From contig NC_068974.1 in assembly GCF_016808095.1 (NCBI RefSeq), positions 9,734,001 to 9,798,000 of the forward strand: a stretch of DNA of 64,000 bases, given 5' to 3'. Position numbers and translations under genes: made by a program. Below are positions 33,480-44,294 of this stretch, in pieces. Numbering within the stretch: the first letter of the stretch is position 1; each line of letters starts with the position of its first letter. This DNA is from Vigna angularis (lineage: Eukaryota > Streptophyta > Magnoliopsida > Fabales > Fabaceae). Under the pieces are notes generated by a model. It was not told where the DNA came from and did no database searches. It saw nothing but the letters and a program-made list of their open reading frames with translations.

Positions 33480-35008
33480 TAAATCAATTGTGCATGAATG
33501 TGGCCTTTGTATCCCAAATAGAACCCAAAAATGTTAATGACGCGTTGAAAGATGAAAATTGATTCCTGGCAATGCAAGAAGAATTGAACCAATTCAAGAG
33601 GAACAATGTGTGGGAATTTGTTCCAAGGAAAAATGCTCAACAAGTGATAGGAACAAAGTGGGTTTCTAGAAACAAAATGGATGATTCAAGAGCTATTATC
33701 AAGAATAAGGCAAGACTTGTGGCAAAATAATACAACAAAGAAGAAGGCATAAATTATGATGAGACCTATGCATCTATGGCCAAACTTGAAGCAATAAGAA
33801 TACTACTTGCTATTGCATCTATGCTTAATTTCAAGCTTTACCAAATAGATGTGAAGGGTGCATTTCTAAACGCCTAAATCAAGAAAGAAGTTTTTTATGG
33901 AACAACCGCGTGACTTTCAAGACTTTGAATTTCTGAATCACATTTTTAAATTGAAGAAATCACTTTATGGCCTAAAGCAAGCTCCACGCTCTTGGTATGA
34001 AAGATTGAGTGAATTCCTCCTTAAAAAGGAATTCCAAAGGGGTAAAGTTGATTCAACTCTCTTCATTAAAAAAATCAGGAAAAGATCTACTGTTTGTGCA
34101 AATATATGTAGATGATATAGTATTTGAATCTACTAACCCTCTATTGTGCAAGGAATTTTCTAAGAATATGTAAGAGGAGTTTGAGATGTCAATGATGGAA
34201 GAGCTCAACTACTTTCTTGGGTTGCAAGTACAGCAAGGGGATGCAAGTATATTAATCCACCAATCCAAATATTGTGTTGATCTTTTGAAGAAATTTAAAA
34301 TAGATGAATGTAAAGAAGCTGCAACTCCAATGGCCACTAACTGGTATCTTGATAAAGATGAGAAAGGTAAGAACCTTGACCAGAGAATTTATCAAGGTAT
34401 GATTGGTTCCTTACTATACTTGACTGCTAGTTGTTCAAATATCATGCATTGTGTGTGTTTATGTGTTAGATCTTAGTCTTGTCCAAAAGAATCCAACTTA
34501 AATGTTGTAAAAAGAATTATGAAATATCTTAAAGGAACTAAAGCAATATGCTTATGGACCCTAGAGGTGCTAACATATACTTGGAAGGGTACATCAATTC
34601 TAATTTTGGTGGTTGCAAGCTTAATAGAAAAAGCACCAGTGGTACTTGTGACTTACTCATATGCTCATTGATCACATGATATTTGCAGTTGGAAGCTCTT
34701 GTGCTCAATCTCTTTGGATTAAAATTCCGTTGGAGGATTATGGCATTCACTTAGACAACATACCTTTAAAATGTGATAATACAAGTGCAATCAACTAGAC
34801 AAAGAATCATATTCTGCATTAAAAAACAAAGCATATAGAAATAAGACCTCATTTTACTAGATATCATGTCTCAAAGGGTGAAGTTAAAATTGAATATGTA
34901 GATACTTTAGACAAATGAGCTGACATCTTTACAAAACCGCTGTCAAAGGAAATATTTTATACCATCAGAAATGGACTAGGCATTCTAGATCAAAGTTGTG
35001 CACTATAA
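33480..35008 (+). pseudogene. Element A reverse transcriptase and RNase H, broken
   Basis: Copia RT motifs appear in successive frames: AMQEELNQFKRNNVWEFVPR (about 33570-33630), GTKWVSRNK (about 33648), LYQIDVKGAFLN (about 33836), KKSLYGLKQAPRSWYERL (about 33955-34005), the catalytic YVDD near 34107-34118 and LNYFLGLQVQ (about 34204). RNase H homology runs to a stop at 35006-35008, preceded by DQSCAL. Multiple frameshifts and stops make it non-functional. The LKQAPRSWYERL form and the closing segment are sirevirus-like. Confidence 0.88.
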
Positions 35009-35058
35009 GTTTGAAAAACATTCTGAAATTGCATACCTTCATATCATTCATTGATCAT
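35009..35058 (+). other. Element A 3' non-coding sequence up to insertion F
   Basis: Continues from pol. It ends with a 22-bp stretch (35037-35058) that is repeated at 47904-47925 on the far side of F. Confidence 0.75.
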
Positions 35059-35588
35059 TCATAACGGTAAATCTCACCATTATCTATGGTGCATTTTTTA
35101 TACCAAATCAACTCTCTTTAAGCTTGAAGCTTGCTTAACTTCTCGCTTTTATCCAAATTTTGTGAATAAGTCAGTTGAGGTAATACTTAATGATTTTCAT
35201 CACTAATTCCCTCAATTTTGTAGGTTATTGGTATGTTTTGGAAGAAGATCAAATTATCAAGGAGTTGAAACCCAGGAAGAATAGAAAAAGCACCAAACTA
35301 AAAGGCTGAAGAAGGCGCAAGCACGCTTGGGCGCCCTCTTTTAGGTCGTTGAGGGCCAAGGGCCACACAAAGTGCTGGGCGCCACTCACCACGTAGCTAC
35401 GCCTGAGCTCGACCTCCAAGGGCGCTGAGCGCCAATTGTCGTGCAGCCACTCTTGGGCGCCCCAGCGAGGGCACTGAGCGTCAGCCACTTTTGTTGAAGT
35501 CGCACTTGATGCCCTCTTGTTTGGACGCTGAGCGTGACACATGCTGATGTGGCACTCTTGACTTATTTAAAGGCTTTTACGTGATAGG

Positions 35589-36954
35589 TGATAACGGTTG
35601 AAAAACCGGTATTTTTAGACTTAATTTTGATATTAAAAACACCCTTTATGACTTAGAAACTAGTTTGAAATCATGTTTTTGCTTAAGTTGTGGGAATAAG
35701 AGAGTTGAAGGTAGTATTATTGGTTTTATGCTTGTTTTTTCTTGTTTTGACAGGAATTAAGATGAATTGGATGAAGGAGCTGGAGTCATGAAAGGTTGGA
35801 AAAGTGGCACATAGAAGAATCGCCGATAACGCTGAGCATCATTTGGGGGCGCTGAGCGCCAATCTGGAAGTGCAACCACTGTTTCACGCTTGGGCGTCAC
35901 CGCTGAGCGCCAATCTGGAAGTGCAACCACTGTTTCACGCCTAGGCGCCACCGCTGAGCACCAATTTGGTTTTGAAAGCACTGTTTCACGCTTGGGCGCC
36001 GCCGCTGAGCGTCATTTGAGTGTCGCAGCTACCACTGAGCGCCATAAGTGGGGCACTGATCGCCAGTCTCATGGGCTTGGACTTTTTCTGCACTCTATTT
36101 AAGGTTTAGGATGACTTAGGGCTCATATCTTTTGACAGAAAGAGGCGAAAACACAATCCTTTCACCCGTCGGAGGCGGATTTTGGATGCGGAAGCTCTGA
36201 TCTTCAACTTTTAGGGTTTTATCTTTCATTCTTTTCCATATTTTCATCTAGTTTCACCATGTCTACGGTGAACTAAACCTCCATTGTTGTTGGGGAAGCG
36301 ATGTAATCCTTTGAAACTCTCATGTATTGAATTGATTTATATTATAAATGCTTTATTTCATTAATTGTTAAGGTTTTTCCTTTACATTCTATGCATGCTC
36401 TCTTTAACTCATTCAATTGCATGATTATTGATTTTGTCAATATGGACACATATGGGAAAATCTAGAACTGGGGAAATTCTCCCAAAAGCAATATTACCTA
36501 GACATAGGGATAGGAGCGTTTGTTGCCTTTAAGCTTGTGTGCGAAAATGTAATGCATAATTAATTGCTGGAGATACAAGACATTGTGAACTAGTAATTAA
36601 GTGTAGGCTTTCTTCACCGAGACATCGGGTTTAAGGTAAATTAGAAAGTGGCATTAACATTAATGAAGAAGATGAATTCATAAATACATGAGAGTGGATA
36701 GGATAAGTCGGAAACCCAACAACATAATCATTCCATATTTTATATCAATCACATGTGCATTCTTCAAGTCAATTGATCAACACTTGCATTCATATTTATT
36801 TTCTGCATTATAAACACCATGAGTTTGTTTAGAAGTCTTAATTAATCAAGAAACCACATGAATGTCTAGGCCGTGAGTCTCTAGGGAAACAATACTTGGT
36901 CTTACCATTTATTATTACTTGATACGATTCGGTACACTTGCCGAAGTGTTAACA
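35589..36954 (+). repeat. Element D 5' LTR
   Basis: 1366 bp, TGATAACGG...GTGTTAACA. Its GC-rich module at 35820-36070 has many CGCTGAGCG words in short tandem repeats. Confidence 0.92.
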
Positions 36955-36959
36955 AGTTT

Positions 36960-36977
36960 TGGGCACCGTTGTCAAGG
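36960..36977 (+). other. Element D primer binding site (degenerate)
   Basis: TGGGCACCGTTGTCAAGG, a mutated form of the site seen in C and H. Confidence 0.6.
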
Positions 36978-37091
36978 ACTCATGGTTTAACTATTCTATT
37001 TGTGTGTGATTATTGATTAGTTTTGATTTGATTTTTTTATTTTAGTGTATTTTTTTTTAAAAGTGCTTTTTAGGGTTTTGTTTTCTTGTGT

Positions 37092-38555
37092 ATGCAGGGT
37101 ATAATTCGAACGAGAAGTAAGAAAACAACGGAACCTCTTCTTGAAGGATTGGACGAGAGCAAACAGAGAAGGAGAATCCGAACATCTAGAGAATTATTTC
37201 CTTCTCCGGAGACACTTTTACAACCCTTACCACAAAGATCTGACAACAGTACTGAAGAGATGAGTGGAGAAAATAATGGCAGACGCACTCTGGCGGATTA
37301 CACCACTGTTGTTGGCCCTCATCACTTTAACAACATTGCAAGGCCGAGGGTCAATGCTACAAACATGGAGGTGAAACCGGCGTTGATACAATTGGTGAAT
37401 AACAACCAATTTAATGGACTATCTCATGAAAGTCCATATGAACATCTGTCAACATTCAGCGAGATTTGCAACACTACAAAGATCAATGGTGTGCCTGATG
37501 ACGCTATAAAGCTTAGTTTGTTTCCTTTCTCATTGGGAGGCAATGCTAAGCTATGGTTGAATTCTTTCCTGGAGGATAGCTTTACTAAATGGGAAACTGT
37601 GGTTTCAAAGTTTCTGAACAAGTACTTTCCACAGTCAGAAATCAACAGGAGGAAGCAAGAAATTTCTTCTTTCAGGGAAGGTATGGAGGAGACGTTAGGT
37701 CAAGCATGGGATAAATACAAAAGCTTGTTGAGAAAGACGCTCACTCATGGCTTTGATGAAGCAATAATAGTCATTCTTTTCCTTGGAGGTCTTGGTTCAC
37801 AATCCAAATTAATGCTAGATGCCTCAGTTGGAGGTAATATCAAGTGTAAAACTCCAGAGGAAGCTTTTGAATTGATAGATAACATGACTACTAATGATAA
37901 CGAGATGCATAGTGTAAGAGGAGCTCCACCTCAATAGAAGGGAGTTCTACAATTACAATCTCAGGATGCCTTGCTTGCGCAAAATAAAATTATAACTCAA
38001 TAGTTGGAGAATTTGATAAAGACACTCGCTCAGTTGCCAAAGGAGCTGAAGAACGTTTCACAGGTTCAACAACAACTCTGTGAATTATGTGGTGGTAATC
38101 ATATCAATGGTCAATGTGCTTTTCCAGTGGAGGCCCTAGAAGATGTCAATTTTATGGGCAATCAGTTCCAATACCGCCAAGGAAACTTCAACCAAGGGTG
38201 GAAACCTCATCCAAGCATAAGTCAAGGTCAAAATGGACAAGCTGGACAAGAAGGACAATTTAATAGACCCCAACAGCAACCATCACTATGGCAACAAGTA
38301 TCTGCATTAAATGAGAGATCAACAAAGCTAGAAGACACTCTTCAACAATTTATGCAGGTGACTATCACCAATCATAAGAGCACTGAAGCTGTTATAAGAA
38401 ATTTGGAGATGCAGGTTGGCCAACTGGCCAAGAAGATGGAAGATAAAGCGGAAAAGCAATTTGGGGCTAACACTGAGGTTAACCCTAAGGAAGAGTGTAA
38501 AACTATTGTGAGCATATATGATGAGAGGGTGGAAGAGAGGAAACAAAAAAGTTGA
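37092..38555 (+). pseudogene. gag: Element D gag, with two stops and a frameshift
   Basis: The first ATG is at 37092, following TTGTGT; the frame is open from TTG at 37086. N-terminal basic stretches are followed by the capsid region with NQFNGLSHESPYEHL (about 37402), FPFSLGGNAKLWLNSF (about 37523) and YKSLLRKTLTHGF (about 37718). In-frame TAG codons lie at 37935-37937 and 38001-38003. A CCHC knuckle CELCGGNHINGQC is present at about 38080-38118, followed by a Gln/Asn-rich tail and a coiled-coil-like segment. The frame shifts near 38545 into the protease frame. Element H aligns along most of it but lacks the knuckle. Confidence 0.9.
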
Positions 38556-39324
38556 GTTAGAGAAGAGAGAAGAAAGAGAAGAGAGAATATGTGAGGTTGA
38601 GACAAAAGAAAAAGAAAAGAAGATGGGAGAGAAAAATGGTGAGAAAATTGAAAAAGTTCTTCCTTATCCTAAGGTGAGTAAAAAAATAGAGAAAGAGAGA
38701 CAATATGAGCGTTTTAAGGAGATCTTTAGGCAATTGGAGATTACTATACCTTTGACTGAAGCATTGCAGCAAATTCCTGCTTATGCTAAGCACATGAAGC
38801 AATTCCTCACAGAAAAGAGATATTTAGATGAGGAGACTATGGATAAACAGGGAAATTGCAGTGTTACTTTGGAGAAACCACTTCCTCCAAAAGTGAAAGA
38901 TCCAGGAAGTTTTAGTATTCCTTGCGTCATTGGGAAGGTGAATATAAGGAAAGCCTTAATTGACTTAGGGTCAAGCATTAATTTGATGCCCTTATCTATG
39001 CTTGAAAGGATTGGTGATCTTGAAGTCAAGCCAACAAAGGTGACCTTGCTCATGGCGGATGGGTCTTCCAAGAAACTCTATGGTGTAGTGGAAGATGTTG
39101 TGGTTTGTATAGAGAAGCTTAAATTCCTGGTGGATTTTGTGGTGATGGAGATGGAGGAAGATGAGAAGATCCCAATTATTCTTGGAAGACCGCTTATGAA
39201 AATGACAAAGGTAATCATCAATGTGGACGATGGGATGATAGTACTTCAAGACCGAGAGGAAAAGGTGATCTTTAATGTCTTCAAAGGTGAGCAGAAGATT
39301 CAAGAGAGGAAGACTAATCATTAA
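38518..39324 (+). CDS. Element D protease region
   Basis: 268 open codons, opening inside the end of gag. A Lys/Glu-rich charged linker (38520-38700) leads to the conserved pre-protease segment with LPYPKVSKK and ALQQIPAYAKHMKQFL, then the protease: IDLGSSINLMPLSM with the catalytic Asp (about 38960-39000) and IPIILGRPLMKM (about 39172-39210). It aligns with residues of about 470-690 of the element H polyprotein. It ends at a TAA at 39322-39324, beyond which RT should follow but is deleted. It would cleave the polyprotein in a working element. Confidence 0.8.
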   Translation: MMRGWKRGNKKVELEKREEREERICEVETKEKEKKMGEKNGEKIEKVLPYPKVSKKIEKERQYERFKEIFRQLEITIPLTEALQQIPAYAKHMKQFLTEKRYLDEETMDKQGNCSVTLEKPLPPKVKDPGSFSIPCVIGKVNIRKALIDLGSSINLMPLSMLERIGDLEVKPTKVTLLMADGSSKKLYGVVEDVVVCIEKLKFLVDFVVMEMEEDEKIPIILGRPLMKMTKVIINVDDGMIVLQDREEKVIFNVFKGEQKIQERKTNH

Positions 39325-39651
39325 GCTGCATATAAGGATGCACCAATGATTAGCCCTAAAGTTGCCAAGCCGATCATCAAAGGTAAAAATTATTTCTTGT
39401 CACAGGTTAGGGAAGAAGAAAAAGATGACAAAGGAAGGATGGTTCATGATGACTAGGTGGATGCACAATTCAAACTTGGCACACCTGTAAGATTCAAGAG
39501 CAAGTTGTGGGTTGTGAAAGATTTTAAAGAGAATAGAGTGATAGAGATTGAAGCTCCATATTCAAGACGAGTCAAGAAGGTGGACAGAATGCAATTGATG
39601 AGTTGGTGTGATGAAGGCAAGAAGAACACGAACAGTAAAGATGAAAATTGA
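39325..39651 (+). pseudogene. Element D remnant of integrase C-terminus
   Basis: After an in-frame TAG near 39453, the stretch 39457-39651 reads KLGTPVRFKSKLWVV and RVIEIEAPYSRRVKKVD, ending SWCDEGKK. It resembles the C-terminal GPY/F-type end of integrase in element H, and has a close copy in C at 17830. The segment 39325-39450 (KVAKPIIKGKNYFLSQ) is not assigned. The deletion of RT-RNase H-integrase core lies here. Confidence 0.5.
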
Positions 39652-39660
39652 GCTTTATTG

Positions 39661-39710
39661 GGTCGAGCTAATGACGTTAAAAGAGCGCTCTTTGGGAGGT
39701 ACCCTAGTGA
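39661..39710 (+). promoter_or_regulatory. Post-pol stem-loop motif, element D first copy (decayed)
   Basis: GACGTTAAAAGAGCGCTC followed by TTTGGGAGGTACCCTAG; the stem is partly broken compared with C and H. Confidence 0.55.
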
Positions 39711-39809
39711 TTTAAAAACATTAATTTCTTTGAGTTATTGTTTATTTTGGTGATGTAATTTAAAACTTTGGAACATTGTGTTATTTTGTTATGAGATTGT
39801 TGTGGTATA

Positions 39810-39918
39810 GCATCTACTGATGGATTCTAGGTGATAGAGTATCTACTGAACGATACTATGCTTATAAACACCTACTGATGGGTGTTGGTGAGAAAGATAT
39901 GCATCTAATGAAGGATGT
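39810..39918 (+). repeat. Stem-loop array, element D
   Basis: Four units. GTATC-TACTGAAC-GATAC (39839-39856) and ACACC-TACTGATG-GGTGT (39868-39885) have different stem sequences from element C, yet still pair perfectly. The units at 39810 (one mismatch) and 39901 (one G-T wobble) are weaker. Confidence 0.75.
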
Positions 39919-39931
39919 TGGAGGATTCAAG

Positions 39932-39980
39932 GGTCAGGCTCGTGACGTTAAACAAGCGCTACCTAGGAGGCAACCCAGTT
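39932..39980 (+). promoter_or_regulatory. Post-pol stem-loop motif, element D second copy
   Basis: GTCAGGCTCGTGACGTTAAA, then AAGCGCTACCTAGGAGGCAACCCAG; one mismatch in the stem. It lies about 1 kb before the third ORF. Confidence 0.65.
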
Positions 39981-40973
39981 GTTTGAATTTATCTTTGTTC
40001 TAGTTGCATTGTAGGTTCTTAATTATTGAATGTTTGAGTGGTTTGAGAGATTAAATGCATTATTTGGGTGACAGTTTGTGAAGTGGGTGGAAAATACATG
40101 AAATTTGAAAAATTGAGAGTTGAAGTTGAGTGAATATTGGTTGAGTATGCTTAGGGTAAGCAAAAAAAGAGGAGAGAATGTGTCGCGTTTACCGCTCAGC
40201 GCCAGTTTGGGGCGTTGAGCGTGACTTCTACAGATTGGGTTCTACGTTAAAATTGGGCTCAGTGTAAGTTGGCCCATTAGATGCTTTCTTTACCCTAGGT
40301 CTCGACCTAGCCGCCCCATTCACTCTTCACTCTTTCTAGCCACTTCAAAACACTCTTCAAAGGTTTTCTCTCCACTTTCTCCTTCATCCTCCTCCACAAA
40401 ACCCTTTCTCCACTCATTTTGCATCATTTTTCCATCCAAGTTTGGGGTTTGTTGATAGCACTGCTGTTAGGGTTTAGTTTTACCAATTTCATTTGGCATT
40501 CTTCACACATTGAGCATCTCCAACCAAGTAAGTACATATATTTTACATTCTAGGACATTTGCAAGTATGATTTTGAATGAATGTTGTGGTTCAAGCATGA
40601 TTCTTGAGGAATTTTGATATCTATGCATGATTTGTTGAAATAATCACTTTTTGGATCGATTAAAATGTTTGATTGATGATTGGAACTGTGAAAAATGCAT
40701 TTGAGTAGTGTTTAAGGCCAGCTAGGGCTATTTTTGAAAACTGAACTGATTGGCGATGAGGGCCCTCTAAGGGGCGCTCAGCACGATTTCTGCAGAGTTA
40801 GTTTTTCTAATTGCTGGCCATTTGTGGTGTCTGGTTGGAAGTTGTTTGTTGTAGGTGATGCTGAGGGCCCCTGTTTTTCCCTTAGTGGTGATAAGAAGAG
40901 TGAGTTTGGATTGTTTTTTATGCTAATGCTTGATGATGTTCTTGTGGTTTTGTGAATTGTTTGTGATGTAGGG

Positions 40974-42191
40974 ATGACTTCATCATCAAGGAAGAGAGTT
41001 AAAACCGTGGGAAACAAGAGAAAGGATCCGAAACTTTTTTATTCAAACAAGTTCCTTTCTCATAAGCATGAGCGACACTTCCAAACAGTCCAAGATCGAA
41101 GGCTTTTGATGGAAAGAAAAGTGAGGTGGATATTATCTTTGGCCCCACATTTTGGAGAGGAAATAGAAAGAAGAAAATGGGAGAATGTAGCTGCTTATCC
41201 TAAACCAGCAAACATTGCAGTGGTCAAGGAATTTTACACCAATGCAAGGGCATTTGGCAACACTCATACAGAGAATTACATGAGTTATGTGAGAGGAAAT
41301 ATTATTCGGTATGATCCTGATACTATTAATAGGTTTCTACATACTGAATGGGCTAGTGAACAGTGTCAGTTTGCACTGAGTATGGATGAGGGAGCAGATT
41401 TTGATGATGTGGAAAGGACATTGTGTGTACCTGGAGGACGCTTCTAGAGGAACACGAATGATGCACCCATTCATATTAGGATATCTCAATTGACTCCTTT
41501 GTCAAAATACTGGATGGCATTCACTCATGCCAATGTTCAACCGTGTTCTCATGTGTCTGATATTACTGTTCATAGGGCAATCTTCCTGTATTGTATGCTA
41601 AAAGGGCTGAATATTAATATTGGGCAGGTCATAGCATATGAGATTCAAACTTGTGTCAGTTTTGTGAACAACAAAGCATCTCTAGGGCATCCATCTTTGA
41701 TCACACATCTTTGTGAGCTAGCTGGGGTGAATACTTCCACATCGCCGATGGAGCGACCAAGGAAGGAGATTGATGATTCCTATTATAGCCAATATTGCAT
41801 GATGGATGAGGCAACCCAACAAGTGCCACCACCACATCCTCCTCAAGTTCACAAGAGGGGACCACCACCAACACATGAACATTCTCAGGATGCACAACCT
41901 TTTCAGATGAGGGATATGTATATGTCCCTAATGGAGTCTAGGATGCAGGCATTGCATGGAGGGCAGGTGGCTACTGTAGAGATGATTATAGGGCTGTATG
42001 ATACACCCCCTAGCTGGCAGTCGACGATGGATGAGTTTAATACTGTGGTGGGATGGCCAGAGGATCAGGCACATGCTAGTGGAGCTGGAGCAGCTGAAGC
42101 TTCAACCATTGAAGATGATGATGAAGATGATGAGTACAAAGATGGTGATGAAGAAGAGGAAGATGATGATGAGGAGGAGGACTCAGATTGA
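40974..42191 (+). pseudogene. Element D third ORF, plant-transposon-protein-like, one stop
   Basis: From ATG 40974, the frame runs 405 codons to a TGA at 42189-42191, broken only by a TAG at 41445-41447. The N-terminus is basic (SSRKRVKTVGNKRK). The core has VKEFYTNARAFG and YVRGNIIRYDPDTINRFLHT (about 41222-41345), TLCVPGG before the stop, then HVSDITVHRAIFLYCMLKGL, NINIGQVIA and LITHLCELAGV (about 41540-41730). A Pro/His/Gln linker follows, then WQSTMDEFNTVVGW and a long Asp/Glu tail (42108-42188). The domain is the 'putative plant transposon protein' type often seen as the extra ORF of Athila-like elements (recalled). No signal peptide or transmembrane helix is evident, so an envelope role is not supported by sequence. 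Confidence 0.8.
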
Positions 42192-42663
42192 TGATGATAA
42201 CACTTACTGATGAATGCTATTTGCAGTAGAACAAGATGTTTCTTATCTTTGTCTTTGAACTTTATGTTGCTTAGGTTTTTATAATAGGTGTTGATGTACT
42301 CAGTTGAGACCTATATCTGATGTGATGGTTTGATATTGATTTGCATGTGATCAGTATTGCTTGATGACGCTTTGATATAGATTGATGTTGAGATGTTGCA
42401 CAAGATGCTGATATACAGGTGGTTGTTCACAAATTGTGTAAACAGAGGCACGATGTTATGATTGTGATTATGATGCTAAGCAGGATGTGTATGTGGTATA
42501 TGTGGAACATTGAATTAGCTTATATGTGAGGTTTTGAACTCCAGAGTATTTGTTGAATGATTGCTATTCTTTTGAAAGCATGAACGATTTTGCCCAGGTT
42601 TCTATGATTGTACTATTTGCTTGCTTGTGTCATATGATCAATGCCATTTTTTATTACCCTTTT
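42192..42663 (+). other. Element D 3' non-coding region
   Basis: Homologous to the region after the stem-loop motif in C and H. One lone degenerate hairpin-like unit (CACTTACTGATGAATGC) lies near 42201. Confidence 0.7.
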
Positions 42664-43436
42664 TGATGGAAGCAGCTTCAATCTTCAAGAATGAGCAGCT
42701 TCTCGGACCAGAAGTGGCAGCGGAATGGAGAATGGATGGAGATGCACCGATGCACGGAAGGTGTTCGATGAAATGTGTGGCAGTGTTTGAATGAGTGTGT
42801 GTGGTAGAGTTCTAACTCAGATGGCCTTCCAAAGGGGAAGGGAGCTAGAGGGAGACAAGCTAAATCAGCTATCATCAATGAACTTGAGAGAATGGCTGGA
42901 TTTCAACAGCATTTCATTATCAAACTCAAGTTAAGTTCTACAAAAGATGAAGCTCTCTTTTATAGGAGAAGAGAAGCTGTGAATCATGCAAAGGAAGCTA
43001 CTGAATCTGCTAATTACATGTGCTGAAAGATTTAATGAACGTGAGCTGCATTTTTCACATGGGAAGCATGAAGAATGTGCTACAAATGAAGACCCTCACG
43101 GTTTGGCTTGTGTTCCAAGTGAGAAACATGTAAAGTGTGCTTCAAAGTAAAGAGCCACGGCTGGATGTGTTGCACATGGAAAATATGGAAAACATGCTTC
43201 ATGGCTGGCTGCAACACATTCCTACTTGCTTCCTTTGTTTCCTCTTTGCTTGGCAACTCTCCTAGGAACTTTCCAACCTTTATTGTCCTACAAAACAATG
43301 TAAATGGAATTAGTTAAAGAGAACATGCTAAGACTTAGAAAGAAAAGATTAAGTCCTTATTCAACTTCCCTTTCTTTGGTCTTAGAGTGAAGTTGACACT
43401 TCTTTGGATGGAAAGTCCCTAAAGGGGTTGCCATCA
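42664..43436 (-). mobile_element. Solo LTR of the element B family in element D
   Basis: TGATGGAAGC...GTTGCCATCA, 773 bp, with a perfect 5-bp duplication CTTTT at 42659-42663 and 43437-43441. Homologous to the LTRs of element B and in the same orientation. No interior remains. Confidence 0.9.
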
Positions 43437-43441
43437 CTTTT

Positions 43442-44294
43442 TCTTAGCCAATGCATGATTTAAGCCCAAATGAAAGAGAGCATGAAGTGTTGTACCCTTT
43501 TTGAACCTCAAGCCTTAAACAAATCCTTTGTGAAAATCTTTACTTTGAGTTAAGTTGAGAATCATAATGTGGTATTGATAAAGATTCAAGTTTGGGGTTG
43601 ATTGGGAGAATTGAAAAAGAAAGTAAAAAAAAAACATTGAGTTAAGTGTTGAGCAAGTATGAAAAAGAGAAAAGAAAATAAAATGCAAAGAAAGAAAAGC
43701 TCAATGTAAAAAGGGGAAAGTTGGGAATGAGTGAGATTGGGTTGTCTAAAGAGAGATTGTACTTGAATGATAAAATTATGAATGATTCTCTTAACTCAAG
43801 GATTTTGTGATCTTGAAAAACCAATTTTTCCTCTTAGCCCAGCCATGGTACAAGCCATGGAAAGTCCTTGTGATGATGATACTTGTCTGTGAGTATGATT
43901 GATTGTGTGAAATGAAAGGCAATTTTGTTCTATGTGACATTGAGATAAGTAGAGTGAAGGAGTGACCTCTATATACACATGTGTGATTGAGTGAAACACT
44001 TTGTCTGGTGAGGAAGAGTTCCATGAATACATGATTACATCTATGCTAAGTTAATTGATCATTCATGAGAGTAGCATCTGTTGGATATTATGTGATTATG
44101 TGAACACCATGATGAGTGATTCTGAACAAGGCATGTGTACATCTTGACTGAATTCTATTTGATGAGCTGATTTGAGTAATTACTTGTCTTGGAAGAAAGA
44201 GTTTTTGAATGGGTTGAACCATTGTATTGATTAGTGGAAGATTGAGATACATCTTGTTTGCTTGAGGACAAGCAAAGTTCTAAGTTTGGGGTTG
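43442..44294 (+). other. Element D 3' non-coding region and polypurine tract
   Basis: Non-coding, matching the corresponding part of element C around 18780-19350. It ends with CTAAGTTTGGGGTTG before the 3' LTR. Confidence 0.75.

Noticed and set aside
31594..35008. A functional host gene in 31594-35008
   Set aside because: All recognisable motifs are copia protease, integrase and RT, with several frame breaks.
40974..42191. Calling the third ORFs envelope proteins
   Set aside because: Env-like is a positional label. I see no signal peptide, transmembrane helix or cleavage site; the domain plan is soluble and charged.
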